Positions 1 through 10,653 of a stretch of DNA of 64,000 nucleotides are shown one piece after another. The translations under genes were made by a program, and so were the position numbers. The notes beneath the pieces are model-generated. The model did no database searches, had not been told where the DNA came from, and worked only from the letters and a program-made list of their open reading frames with translations. The DNA is taken from positions 36,169,765 through 36,233,764 of the forward strand of contig JAQNBH010000004.1 in NCBI GenBank assembly GCA_028752905.1, given 5' to 3'. The first letter of the stretch is position 1, and every line of letters begins with the position of its first letter. The stretch comes from Cladorhizidae sp. MBARI D1340-BT2 (taxonomy: Eukaryota > Porifera > Demospongiae > Poecilosclerida > Cladorhizidae).

Positions 1-3000
1 GGTGGAGTACGAGCCATTTCAAGCATAGTGGAGTACATACCATTTCAAACATGTTAGAGAACCTGCCATTTCAAGCATGGTGGAGTACCTTCTATTCCGA
101 GAATGGAGGAGAACCTGCCATTTTAACCATGGAGGAGAAACTGCCATGTCAAGCATGGTGGAGTACCTGTAATTTTAAGCATGGTGCTGAACCTACAATT
201 TCAAACATGGTGGAGTACCTTCCATTTCAAGCATGTTGGAGAACCTCCAATTAATTTCAAACATAGAGGAGAACCTGCCATTTCAAACACGGTGGAGTAC
301 CTCCCATTTCAAGCATGGTGATGTACCTGCCATTTCAAACATGATTGAGTATCTGCCATTTATAGCATTGATGGAGACCCTGCCATTTGAAGCAATGCTT
401 AGAAGAACTTGCCATTTCAGACATGTTGAAGAACCTGTCATTTCAAGCTTGGAAGAGAAACAGCAATATCAAGCGTGGAAGAGAACCTTCCATTTCAAGC
501 ATGGTGGAGTACCTGTCATTTCAGGCATGGAGAATAACCTGACATTTCAAGCATAGTGGCTAAGCTGCCATTATTTCAAGTATGGTAGTTAAACTGACAT
601 TTCAAGGATGGAGGAGTACCTGTCATTTCCAGCATGGAGGAGAACCTGCCATTTCAAAAATGGTATAGTACCTCCTGCAATGAGGAGAACCTGCCATTTC
701 AAGCATGGAAGAGAACCAGTCATTTCAAGCATGGTGGAGTACGTGCCATTTCAATCATGGTGCTGAACCAACAATTTCAAACATGGAGGAGAACCTGCCA
801 TTTCAAGCATGGATGAAACCCTGCTATTTCAAGAATGGTGGAGAACCTCCCATTTCAAGCACGGAGGAGAGCCTGCCATTTCAAGCATGGAAGAGAAACT
901 GTCATTTCAATGTTGGAGTACCTGCCATTTCAAGCATGTTGGAGTACATGCCATTTCAAGCATGGTGCTGAACCTGCCATTTCAAACATGGAAGAGAACC
1001 TGCCATTACAAGCATAGAGTAGAACCTGCCATTTTAAGAAAGATAGGCGCCATTTCAAGAATGGAGGAGCCATTTAAAGCAATTTCAAGCATGGTGGCGA
1101 ACAGGTCCTTTTCAAGTAATGAGGAGAATCTGCCATTTCAAATATGGTGGAGTACCTGCCATTTCAAGCATGGAGGAGAACTTGCCCTTTAAAGAATGGT
1201 AGAGTACCTGTCATTTCAAGCATGGACAAGAACCTGCCATTTCAAACATGGTGGAATACCTGCCATTTCAAGCAGGGAGGAGAACCATCAGTTTTAACCA
1301 TGGAAGAGTACCTGCCATTTCCAGCGTGGTGGATAACTGCCATTTCAAACATGTTGAGAACCTGCCATTTTAAGCATGGTGGAGGACCTACCACTTCTAG
1401 CATGGTGCGGACCTAACATTTCAGTCATGCTGGAGAACCAGCCATTTCAATCATGATGGAGAACCTGCCATTTCAAGCATGGTGAAGTACCTACCATTTC
1501 AAGCAGGAGTACCTACCATTTCAATCATGGAGGAGAACCTGCCATTTTAAGCAAGCTAGAGAACCTGCTATTTCAAGCATGTGGAGTAACTGCCATTTCA
1601 CAATGAAGAGTACCTGCCATTTCAAGAATGGAGGAGAACCTGTCATTTCAAGCAACGTGGAGAACCTGCAATTTCAAATATGGTGGAGTACCTGCCATTT
1701 CAAACATGGTGGAGAACCTTCCTTTTCAAGCATGGAAGAGAACCTGCCATTTCAACCTTGGTGGAGAACTTGCAATTACAAGCATGTAAGAGAACCTGCC
1801 ATTTGAAGTATCGACGAGAACCTGCCATTTCAAGCATGGAGATGTACATGCCATTTCAAACATGGTGGAGTATCTGCCTTTTAAAGCATTGATGGAGACC
1901 CTGCCATTTCAAGCATAGAAGAGAACCTGCTATTTCAAACATGTTGTAGAACCTGTCATTTCAAACATTGAAGAGAAATAGCCATATCAAGCATGGAGGA
2001 AACCTGCCATTACAAGCAAGGGGAGAACTTGCCATTTCAAGCATGGAGGAGAACCTGCCATTTCAAGTTTGGTGAAGTACCTGCCATTCCAAGCGCATGG
2101 AGGAGAACCTGCCAGTACAACCATGGAGGAGAAACTGCCATTTCAAGCATGGTGAAATACCTGTTATTTCAAGTATGGTGCTGAACCTACAATTTCAAAC
2201 ATGGTGGAGTACCTGCCATTTCAAACATGGTGGAGAACCTTCCACTTCAAACATGGAGGAGAACCTGCTATTTCAAGCATGGAAGAGAACCTGTCATTTC
2301 AAGCATGGTGCTGAACCAACAATTTCAAGCATGGTGGAGTACGTGCCATTTCAAACTTGGAGGAGAAACTTACATTTCAAGCATGGAGGAGAACCTGCCA
2401 TTTCAAGCATGGAGGAATAGTTATTATTTCAAGCATGATGAGAACCCCTCCCATTTCAAGCATGGAAGAGAATCTGCCATTTCAAGCATGGTGGAAAACC
2501 TGCCATTTCAAGCATGGAGGAGAACCTGCCATTTAAAACATAGTGGTGTACCTACTCTTTCAAGCATGGAGGAGAACCACCCATTTCAAGCATGGTAGAG
2601 AAACAGCCTTTTAAAATATGGAGGTGAACCTGCAATTTCAAGCATGGATGAGAACAGCCATTTCAAACTAGGAAGAGAACCTGCCATTTAAACCAAGGAG
2701 AACCAGCCATGAACCTGCCATTTCAAGCAACATAGAGAAACAGCCATTTCAAACATGGAAAAAAACCTGCCATTTAAAGCATGGAGAACCAACCATGAAC
2801 CTGCCATTTCAAGCAACATAGAGAACCAGCCATTTCAAACATGGAAGAGAACCTGCCATTTCAAGCAAGGTAGAGAACCTGCCATTTCAAGTATGGAGGA
2901 GAACCTGCCATTTCAAGCATGGTGAAGAACTTGCCATTTCAAGCATAGTGGAGTACCTGCAATTTCAAGCATGGAGGAGAACCATCCATTATAAGCACGA

Positions 3001-3480
3001 AGGAGTACCTGCGTGGTAGATAACTGCCATTTCTAGCATGGTGAGACCTGCCATTTTAAGCATGGTGGATAACCTATCATTTCAAGCATGGAGGAGTACC
3101 TACCATTTCAAGCAGGACCTGCCATTTCAAGCATGGAGGAGAACCTGGCATGGTGCCAATTCAAGCATGGAGGAAAACCAGCTATTTGAAGCATCGAGAA
3201 GAACCTGCCATTTCTAGCATGGAGGTGTACTTGCCATTTCAAACATGGTGGAGTACTTGCCATTTCAAGCATGGAGGAGAACCTGCCATTTTAAGCATGG
3301 TGATGTACCTGGCATGGAGGATAATCAACATGGAGGAGTACCTGCCATTTCAAGCATGGTGGACTACCTACCATTTCAAGTATGGTGGAGAATCTTCCAT
3401 TTCAAACATAGTGGAGTACATACCACTTCAAACATGGTGGATTACCTGCTATTTCTAATGTGGTAAAGAGTCAGTCATTT
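1..3480 (+). repeat. 26-bp tandem repeat (minisatellite), about 130 copies
   Basis: The unit, about GCCATTTCAAGCATGGAGGA plus GAACCT, repeats head to tail from the first base of the window, so the array probably extends further left. Two common variants differ at linked positions: GGAGGAGAACCT and GGTGGAGTACCT. Copies diverge by point changes and small indels, with shortened units around 1035-1090 and 2700-2830. Because 26 is not a multiple of 3 and the consensus has no stop in any forward frame, all forward frames are open for long stretches and read the same 26-residue cycle (MEENLPFQAW..., ...CHFKHGGEPAIS...). These open frames (up to 127 codons) are explained by the repeat. I see no independent sign of a gene. 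Confidence 0.93.
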
Positions 3481-3770
3481 AAAAAAAAGGCATGGTTAAA
3501 CCTACAATTTTGGCAGAGAACAGGCTGTCATCATCTGGTTAACCTTTTCAAGAATGTTTCTCATGACCTTCCCAGTTCAAGCATGGCAAGGTGCATTTCA
3601 TATGATTTTTTTGGTGAATTTCTGAACATTTCAAGCAGGATAAACAAAGGACACCACGCCCTCTCTATTAATTCACATGGATGTCTAGAGCAACACACAA
3701 CAACTTTGGCAACCATGAAAAGCATGCATAATCAACCCATTCTTGGATCAAAAGGTTAGTTTATATTCAG
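3481..3770 (+). repeat. Decayed right edge of the 26-bp array
   Basis: Scattered remnants of the array unit continue here (TTCAAGCATGG near 3577, CATTTCAAGCAGG near 3630) between unrelated sequence, as expected where a tandem array fades out. A 99-codon frame runs through 3460-3759 and ends close to an AAG-GTTAG sequence that resembles a splice donor. No recognisable domain is encoded. A terminal exon cannot be excluded but is not supported. Confidence 0.5.
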
Positions 3771-4167
3771 ACCTACACCCATTATTAAATGCATAATTTC
3801 AATGTTTACCAGTATGAGCTATATTGAATGATTATGTATTATATCACATGTGAACAATTTTAAAACAATAAATAAATGTTAATTAAAGTAAATCATAATC
3901 AAAATTGTTTAGTTTAACAACAGAATATATATCTTGCTGTTCAGCATGTTTTTCACCAATGTGGTCACAAATTGAATTTTTTAACTGTTTCAGCTTTCAT
4001 ATATTAGTTTTATATGTGCCAAGCAAAATAGTTTTACAATCTTATGGTGCTTGGTGGAAAGAGGCTAAATTGACTGTTTGTCCCAAAATGTTTTGAATTG
4101 CCTCATGCTATATATGTAATCAAGAAATGAATACGAGGCATTTTTGCCTGGTCAAACCTTATATTAT
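3771..4167. other. AT-rich spacer without recognised features
   Basis: Low-complexity AT-rich DNA between the 26-bp array and the piggyBac-like element. Only short, non-conserved frames are present. Confidence 0.5.
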
Positions 4168-4784
4168 TTAACTCATTACTTACCTGGGGGGGGTCAAAAG
4201 TACACTACTGCAACAAGAGTTTTTGAAAACGATGCTACTGGACCAGTTTTTATCATAGGAAAATGTTTCACATATGATTAGATAGCTTACAGTCTAAAGT
4301 TCATTTTGATATCGAGTTTTGTCTATGATTAGTCTATAAGATTCTCGAGTGAAATGGCTAGGAATACTTTCACGGCTAAAGAAGTGATAGCCTTCCTGGA
4401 GAGTGATGAGGAGTGGAGTGAATTTGAACAGAATGAAAGCGTGGACGGAGATCGAGAAGTGCCAGAATATATGAACTCTCTGGGAGTAGCAGAAGTTGCT
4501 TCTCACTCAGTACTGGACTCTAGCTTTGTTCAAGAAGATGCTGAACCTGCTACTCAAGACTCCATGCTCCTTTCAAAATGTGGTCAAAGTTATGCGATAT
4601 TTATCATTGCTATGGTAACTATAATGTAAGAAATGTAAAGTTTAGATCATGCAGTATCATATGATATATATAATTATTGCCTATACTAATTCCCTTTGGT
4701 TTCAAAGATAATTATAGTCATTTTTAAGGAAAGGGTCAAATTTGTTGAAATTTTCTATATTTATAATGGTAGGTAATGAGTTAA
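4168..4784 (+). mobile_element. Short piggyBac-like element with TTAA target duplication
   Basis: Both ends carry TTAA (4168-4171 and 4781-4784), the target site of piggyBac transposons. Immediately inside are 13-bp inverted repeats: CTCATTACTTACC at 4172-4184 and its complement with one mismatch at 4768-4780. The interior is only about 600 bp and holds a frame resembling a piggyBac transposase N-terminus. The DDD catalytic core (normally several hundred residues) is missing, so this looks like an internally deleted, non-autonomous copy. Termini and TTAA are seen directly; the family assignment combines them with the weak protein resemblance. Confidence 0.7.
4354..4629 (+). pseudogene. piggyBac transposase N-terminal fragment
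   Basis: A 91-codon frame starts MARNTFTAKEVIAFLESDEE and continues with an acidic, serine-rich stretch. Piggybac-derived transposases commonly begin with a short basic start followed by a 'T-A-E-E-(V/A)-L...D-D' helix and an acidic region, which is what is seen. The conserved acidic region ends by about residue 70, after which the frame reads hydrophobic sequence unlike the family and stops. The frame lies wholly within the TTAA-flanked element. It cannot supply transposase activity. The alternative is an unrelated short acidic protein. Confidence 0.5.
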
Positions 4785-5815
4785 TAATGATAAAGCAGTA
4801 TAGATCCTAAAATAGAGTACTTGGCTGCACCTGCATGGTTAATAACTGATAAGAAAGGATGCCAGATTTTCATTCTGACATAACCAGCTATTCAATTCAT
4901 CATCATGCTTTCAAGCAATAGTGCTTATAATTATACCAAAATAATGTCCATGATTTGAAATAGGTCAAACAAATATATAGGAATTGATATGCCCTTCATT
5001 GAATTACAAACATTTCCATCCTTATACTCTCCTCACTAGTAAAAAAATAATAATAATAATAATAGCAGCTGGATTAACATAATTTTCTTAATAATCAACT
5101 TGACATTTACAGTCACATTTTTCTCTAACCTTCATCAACATTTTTGGTGCTTATGCACACTAGTTAGAAGGTGCTCAAAATACCTGCAGCTGGATTTCTA
5201 CAGTTATGCCAAAAATAAACACAGCTCTACTATACCATGGGGTAACTCTCAGTTAGGCAGTGCAGAAAACAAAAGAGAAGGAGGATTCTGTGAGAAACAA
5301 ATTATATGAAAATCTCCTTCTAAAGAAATTAGAGATGAAAGCTTTTGAAAGATGATAAAAGTGTATAAGAGCTGAGGAATTTACTTCAAAATAAAATTAA
5401 AAAGAGAATGGGTAATGAAAAGAATGAAAAGAAGAAGAGTAGAAAAAGAAGTAATAGAAAGAGTACACATCAAAGAATGAGAAAGAATAAAATATGAGAA
5501 TGAAGATGGAGACAAAGAAAATATAAATAACTAACTATTCAACTATATAGCATAGTGTTATATTAATAACAAGTTAAGCAATACATTTACAAATTTTGCT
5601 ATATATATATATTACATATCTTGCAACAATTTAAACTTACCTCAATACTATATACACCATATTAAAATTATATAAAATAAGTTATATAAAGGAAAGATAA
5701 CTGATTGCATCTAATCTATAAAAGAGAGATTTGTATTGATTAGCAGTTATTTTTCCTCCATATGCAGAAATCTACCCATTTATATAAGAGAATGAGCATC
5801 ACAAAAGTCAATAGC
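4785..5815. other. AT-rich spacer with an (AAT)n run and a purine tract
   Basis: Contains a short AAT microsatellite at about 5043-5065 and a strongly purine-rich plus strand at roughly 5300-5530 (AAAGAGAATG..., GAAGAAGAGTAG...). No coding signal is convincing; a 69-codon frame at 5100-5309 has no recognisable content. Confidence 0.5.
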
Positions 5816-5819
5816 AGGC

Positions 5820-6310
5820 TAGACATAGGTTTATTATGCCAGCATAATATATAGCATAATAAAATATGGATCAGGTATAATGCCAGCATAATTGGAAGGC
5901 ATAACTTTGATCTTAGGGCATATAATTATTGTGAATATCTAGCTCTCTAAACTAATGATGTAATATATATGCGGTCTTAACATAAATCAGCAAGGATTTG
6001 TTTTGTTTTCCAGCCATCTTCGGCTGCCTCAAAAGGTGTTTTCTCACTCTCATCAGATAGCTTCAGTGAGTAGCAAGAACATTGTTTTCAAAAGTAGGTG
6101 GAAACATCTTTATGTTAAAATTTAACAATAGGTATATATAATATTTTTGAGAATTATAATTGGGATATTGAGTGTAATAAGGTGTATTGATTAGCATAAT
6201 AAGTATAGCTTTGGAATACTTCTCAAAAGCATAATTGGAGAAATTTTAAGCATAATCTAACAAGCTTAAAGCAGGCGCATGTAAATTGGCAATGGTTGGC
6301 ATAAATGTGG
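5820..6310 (+). repeat. Region of dispersed GCATAAT motifs
   Basis: The heptamer GCATAAT or a one-base variant recurs around 5840, 5850, 5888, 5908, 6194, 6228, 6249 and 6298, always on the plus strand and often followed by TGG. The spacing is irregular, so it is not a simple tandem array. Between the two clusters lies a less AT-rich stretch (about 6011-6070) preceded by a TTTGTTTTCCAG sequence that resembles a splice acceptor. I cannot assign a gene. Confidence 0.4.
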
Positions 6311-6432
6311 GCTTTTTTAGATTGTGAATAATCATCATAAGCTAGCTAGAGGAAAGAATACTGGCCAAACAGGTGAGTGGAGAAAATGATACAGTGATTA
6401 ACATCTCACAGTAATGGTGGTGAAGGTTCATT

Positions 6433-6677
6433 TTGATTAGCCACTCTATTAAACAAAACACTCTAGCTATGAACATGTTTGGCGAACAGGATATTATTGC
6501 AAAATGTTACAGGGAGCCAACACTCAGGATGGCCCACAGTGCTCCATGGGCTGCACACATTGGGAGAAATTCACAGAGTATAATGCTTCTTCCTGGGCCT
6601 ATGACAAGATGTTGCTTATCTTTACAGACAATGCAATTTTTTTAGAGGATTGCAAAAGGTGGAACCATAAGGTACCC
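6433..6677 (+). pseudogene. Old Ty3/gypsy integrase remnant, left part
   Basis: Forward-frame translation near 6520-6570 (M-A-H-S-A-P-W-A-A-H-I-G-R) resembles the start of the zinc-binding integrase domain (LAHS...GHLGR). A shifted frame ends D-C-K-R-W, similar to the C-x-x-C-x-x-C segment that follows. The right part of the same domain resumes at 12500, beyond element 1, so element 1 jumped into this older copy. Frames are shifted and stops are frequent. The resemblance is weak alone; the continuation at 12500 supports it. Confidence 0.5.
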
Positions 6678-7233
6678 TGTCAGAAACTCTCTCCCTGTGA
6701 CCTCTTATAAGCCACTAGCAGTTTCTGATGACGCCAAACCCTTGTCTGAGAACCTAGATGCACCACACCTCTTGCCCTCAAGACCTTGGTAAGACCAATA
6801 CACTAACCTCACTCCCTCACTAGAGCTTGTTAGGAATTAAAGAACAATAAAACAATGGCTCAAATGCACATTAAAACATATATCAATAAGCACAATATCA
6901 CTAGTAATCTATCTCTTTCGATGATAGACTTACTCAGTCTTAATTGTCTTTCTTAATCGTTCGCTTTCTTTCTTTCTTTGTTCTTCTTCTCTCTTTGCTG
7001 TTCTTCTCTTTTATAGATTCTGTCACAGTTCACGTAGTGGTTTTGTGAGTAGTCTGTCTTCTCTGATCTCTGTGGTTTTACACCTTCTGATGTAGGTGAG
7101 TAATCAGGTGAGAGATTCCCACAGGTTGTTCCTCCTTTTCCAGAGGTGTCAGAGGCAGTCACAACGTGATTCCCACAGGTTGTTCCTCCTTCTCCAGAGG
7201 TGTCAGAGGCAGTTGTCAGGATGCTCCCTGACA
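6678..7233 (-). repeat. Element 1 left LTR (3' LTR of the minus-strand element)
   Basis: Bounded by TGTCAG and CTGACA. It encodes, on the minus strand, the last roughly 93 codons of the Pol frame, which stops at 6953. It contains a 54-bp tandem duplication (two copies of GATTCCCACAGGTTGTTCCT plus flanks, beginning near 7113 and 7167) that stays in frame and gives two copies of the peptide TASDTSG(E/K)GGTTCGN. Confidence 0.93.
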
Positions 7234-7800
7234 CTCCCCCATCGTTCAAGTGAGAGCCATGCTCTCGTGATAGGCCATCAGCATTGGCATTGCGTGTGCC
7301 AGGCTTGTGTACAATCTTGTAGTTGTACGGTTGCATCAGCAGAGCCCATCGTGCTAGTCTTCCATGGCTATCTTTCAGGTATGTCAATGGATTGTGGTCA
7401 GTCTGGATCGTAAATTCGGTACCCTCCAGATAAACGCGAAAGTGTCTGGTTCCTTCGATAACCGCCAGGGCTTCTTTCTCGATGGTCGAATATTTCCTCT
7501 CCCGTGGAAGAAGTTTCCTGGACGCATAGGCAATTGGGTGTTCCTCTACCAACTGATCAATCTGGGCAAGAACAAAACCTATGCCACTATCAGAGGCATC
7601 AGTTTGTAAGATAAATGATCTATGCCAATTAGGTGTGGATAGAACTGGGTAATTGGTGAGAACTGTTTTCAATTTCTGGAAAGCCTGTTGGATATGCTCA
7701 TTCCACTCAATTAAGTTGGGTTTATCCTTTTTAGTAAGGTCTGAAAGGGGGGTGGCTATAGTTGAGAAATTGGGTATGAATTTTCTATAGTACCCACACA
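6953..7800 (-). pseudogene. Element 1 RNase H and C-terminal tail extending into the LTR
   Basis: RNase H removes the RNA template during reverse transcription. Visible motifs: L-Q-T-D-A-S-D-S-G-I-G (first catalytic Asp), EKEALAVIEG (Glu), QTDHNPL (Asp) and NADGLSRE (last Asp). The frame then crosses the polypurine tract (NDGGV) and enters the LTR at SGS, continuing for about 93 codons with the in-frame TASDTSG duplication and a very basic end (KREEQQREKKNKERKK) before the stop. The same 93-residue frame is open in the other LTR (12219-12500), where it is orphaned. Confidence 0.85.
7234..7244 (-). other. Element 1 polypurine tract
   Basis: On the minus strand the sequence CGATGGGGGAG lies directly against the 3' LTR, the position of the plus-strand primer in LTR retrotransposons. 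It also encodes part of the Pol C-terminus (N-D-G-G-V). Confidence 0.75.
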
Positions 7801-8600
7801 ATCCCCCAAAAAGCTCTCACATCCTTTTTAGTTGTTGGTTGCCTAAAGCTTTGTACGGCTTGTACCTTAGCTAGCAAAGGCTGTACTGTTCCTTGCCCCA
7901 CAATATGCCCTAAGTAAACACATGTGTTACACGCAAACTTGCACTTTCGATTTTTGATTGTTAATCCTGCTTTTCGAAGTCTCTCGAAGATGTCCTTGAG
8001 ATGTGTGAGATGTTCATCCTGGATAATAATGTCATCGAGGTATGCCGCAGCGAAGGACTGAGTTCCTTCCAGCACATGATCCATTAGTCTCTGGAACGTA
8101 GAGGGTGCAGCCATGAGTCCAAAGGGCATGGTACGGAACTGAAACTTTCCCCACGGCGTCACAAATGCTGTCTTTTCTTGGCTAGATTTAGCCACTGGTA
8201 CCTGCCAGTACCCTTTCGTCAGATCTAAAGCTGTTATGAACTTAGCCTTCCCCACATCATCAATTAGATCATCTATATGTGGTATATGATACTGATCTAC
8301 CTTGGTTACTAAGTTAAGCTTCCGGTAGTCAATGCAGAGACGCTTGTCTCCGTCCTTCTTCGGTACTAGAATAGCTGGGGCTGCCCAAGGACTTTTAGAT
8401 GGAACGATAATACCCATCTCCAACAACTCATTGATTTCTCTGCGTAAATATTCGTGCGATGCATGTGGTAGTCTGTAGGGGGGTAGTCGAATCGGACTTG
8501 CATCACCCGTGTCAATTACGTGTTCCACCAATGTCGTAAGTCCTGGCTCCTCACGAATAATGTCAGCAAACTCCTGCTTCAGTTGTAAGAGTTCGAGGAG
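7785..8600 (-). pseudogene. Element 1 reverse transcriptase
   Basis: The polymerase core contains the fingers motif R-L-C-I-D-Y-R-K-L-N, the palm motif LDLTKGYWQVP, the FRTMPFGLMAAPSTFQ segment and the catalytic Y-L-D-D box (AAYLDDIII). The frame is open upstream to about 8600, showing that RT once continued directly from integrase. It ends with a frameshift near 7795 inside the conserved connection to RNase H (VRAFWG, then CGYYRKF in the next frame). Every active-site residue I can check is intact; only the frame is broken. Confidence 0.88.
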
Positions 8601-9879
8601 GTAAGAGCAATGTTATTTTCCTGTGAATGAATACCTTCTATAGTATCCTCCTCAATGATGTCGTCAACAGATAGAAATACTGCTGGTGCTGGTGAATGCC
8701 ACGTCTTCAACCCGTTCACATGGAAGGTACGTAGTCGTTTCTGTCCTTGGCCCATGTCAACTTCATATGTCACATCGGTCACCTTGCATGTGATTTGCAT
8801 CAGACCCCTCCATTCGTTTTCCAGCTTGTTTTGCTTCCTGGGTTGGAAAACCAAGACAAAATCACCAATATCATATGACCTACTCACAGCCTTTTTGTCA
8901 TAATAATATTTGTGTTTTTCCTTCGCATCGGTTTTATTTGCAGCAGCCAACTCCCGCACTGTCTCCATCTTCTCTCGAAGGAGTTGAAGGTACTCGATTA
9001 TGGGTTGACCTTCTTCTGTCTCATTGGTCCACAGCTCTACCAACTCATCCAGTGGTGTCCTCATCTTTCTGCCAAATAAAAGCTCAAACGGCGAGTAACC
9101 CGTTGATTTGTGGGTTGTCCCACGGTAAGCCCACAATACATAGGATAGACACTTATCCCATTCTAACCCATGTTTTTTAGTTAACTTACAAAGCGGACGC
9201 TTCAGGGTGGAGTTCCATCTTTCCACCATCCCATCAGTTTGTGGATGATAAGGGAATGTCTTGATCTGCTTTATTCCAGACCTCTCAGAAAACCCTCTCA
9301 TGGTTTTAGAAATAAAATTGGACCCATTATCGGTGAGTATTTCTCTTGGCACCCCCAATCTAGCAGTGAGCTCCACTAGACAGTCAATTACTGATTCTGT
9401 GGTCACGTTTCGTAGAGGAAACGCCTCTGGCCATTTTGTTGCATAATCTTGTACTACAAGTACATATTTGTTACCTGCTTTCGTTCTTTTTAGAGGCCCA
9501 AAGATATCCATCGCTATGCAGTCGAATGGATTCTTGATGATTGGCAGCGGATGAAGCGAAGCTCTCTTCAAGGTTACCGGGGCAGCTCGCTGGCACTCTG
9601 GACAGGATTTACACGCTTCTCTTACGTCTACGGTCATACCTGGCCAGCTAACCCTCTGTCGGAGAGTATCCAGAGTTCTTGTCTCTCCAAAATATCCCGC
9701 AGTTGGGGAACAATGTGCAAGCTTCAGCACCTCTGTCCTACAGGATTGAGGAACAACTAACAAATTAGTATCCCCTTTTTTGTATGGTCTTCGCCTTAGT
9801 AGCCCCTTCTCCCAAAACACATCACCATCCTTAGCCTCCTCAGCCTCCTCTCTCCATTTCTCCAGTGTAGGGTATGTTG
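8579..9879 (-). pseudogene. Element 1 integrase
   Basis: Integrase inserts the cDNA copy into the host chromosome. In the open frame starting at 9901 (numbering used here), the zinc domain has His63 and Cys97/Cys100/Cys103, but the usual second His is Tyr70 (AGYFG where relatives have GHFG). The catalytic triad is present: Asp132 (IAMDIFGPL), Asp191 (ILTDNGSNF) and Glu227 (DGMVERWN). A GDFVLVF segment and a C-terminal beta-rich module follow. The frame ends at a stop at 8579, while the next frame is open upstream of RT, so a 1-2 base shift separates integrase from RT around 8605. Placement upstream of RT is the notable feature. Confidence 0.88.
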
Positions 9880-9965
9880 CCTTAGTAGCCCCTTCTCCCA
9901 AAACACATCACCATCCTTAGCCTCCTCATCCTCCTCTCTCCATTTCTCTAGTGTAGGGTATGTTG
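9794..9965 (-). repeat. 86-bp tandem duplication between protease and integrase
   Basis: Two adjacent copies (9794-9879 and 9880-9965) start CCTTAGTAGCCCCTTCTCCC and differ at a few bases (for example CTCAGCC versus CTCATCC). The duplicated protein segment is YPTLEKWRE to FWEKGLL. Its length changes the reading frame and separates the protease frame from the integrase frame. Confidence 0.92.
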
Positions 9966-10653
9966 CTTGGAGAGAGCGTAGCTGGCTAGGGGTGACTTGT
10001 TCCGGCCATAGAGGATCTTCTGTAGCCTTATCTGGGAAACAACATTGGGTTGGGACAGCAATTAGTTCATCATCAAATTTGTCCATGTTACCCAAACTTG
10101 ACTCTTCCTCTTCCAAATGTTCTAGAGTCTGAATGATTGCTTCATCCTGCTTCTGTTGCCACTCTGCGGCTTGGTTCTCTTCCTGCTGTCGGTTGTGTCC
10201 AGCTCTTGTGGTCACCATGGCCACATCAGGAAGTCTCACTTCTTCCGTTGGTTGAGTCTCCTCCTTGACATCATCCTCAAGCATCTCTCTGAGTAGCTTC
10301 CTGAAGTGTGGTACAACTTTCCCCAAAAGCATGTCCACATTGATGTGAGGTGATACACCCACTGAAAGCTCGTGTGTCTTCCCGTCTATCTGTAACTCGA
10401 TTCTCGCGGCAGGGAACCAAGTCTTTCGAGAACTAGCAGTGGTGTAGGGTATTTTCCATCCTAGTCGGTCTTTGCTGTCGATGCACCTCGGATGTACTAT
10501 GGATTTCGAGCAGCCTGTGTCCAGCAACGCCACTACAGACTTGCCGTTGACCTTGGCCATTGTTGTCCAAGTTGGTAAATTCGTCCGGATGTATGTGCTG
10601 TGTCCAAAATTGACACTGTCCATTTTTACTCGACAATTTTTTTGAAAATGTCC
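9880..10653 (-). pseudogene. Element 1 aspartic protease region and linker
   Basis: This frame takes over from Gag inside the zinc knuckle. It contains the retroviral-type protease active site A-L-L-D-T-G-C-S near 10520, followed by hydrophobic and Asp-rich segments (DMLLGKVVPHF) as in Ty3/gypsy proteases. A long acidic linker (EEETQPTEE-like, HLEEEESSLG) leads to the segment preceding integrase (YPTLEKWRE). The frame is then lost because an 86-bp tandem duplication (9794-9965) repeats this segment; 86 is not a multiple of 3. Protease would cut the polyprotein in the particle. Confidence 0.82.

Noticed and set aside
51..3458. Many overlapping forward open frames of 60-127 codons
   Set aside because: They are produced by the 26-bp repeat, whose consensus has no forward stops in any frame. 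No independent coding evidence was seen.
1..3480. Possible CRISPR-like array
   Set aside because: Units are contiguous without unique spacers, and the surroundings are eukaryotic.
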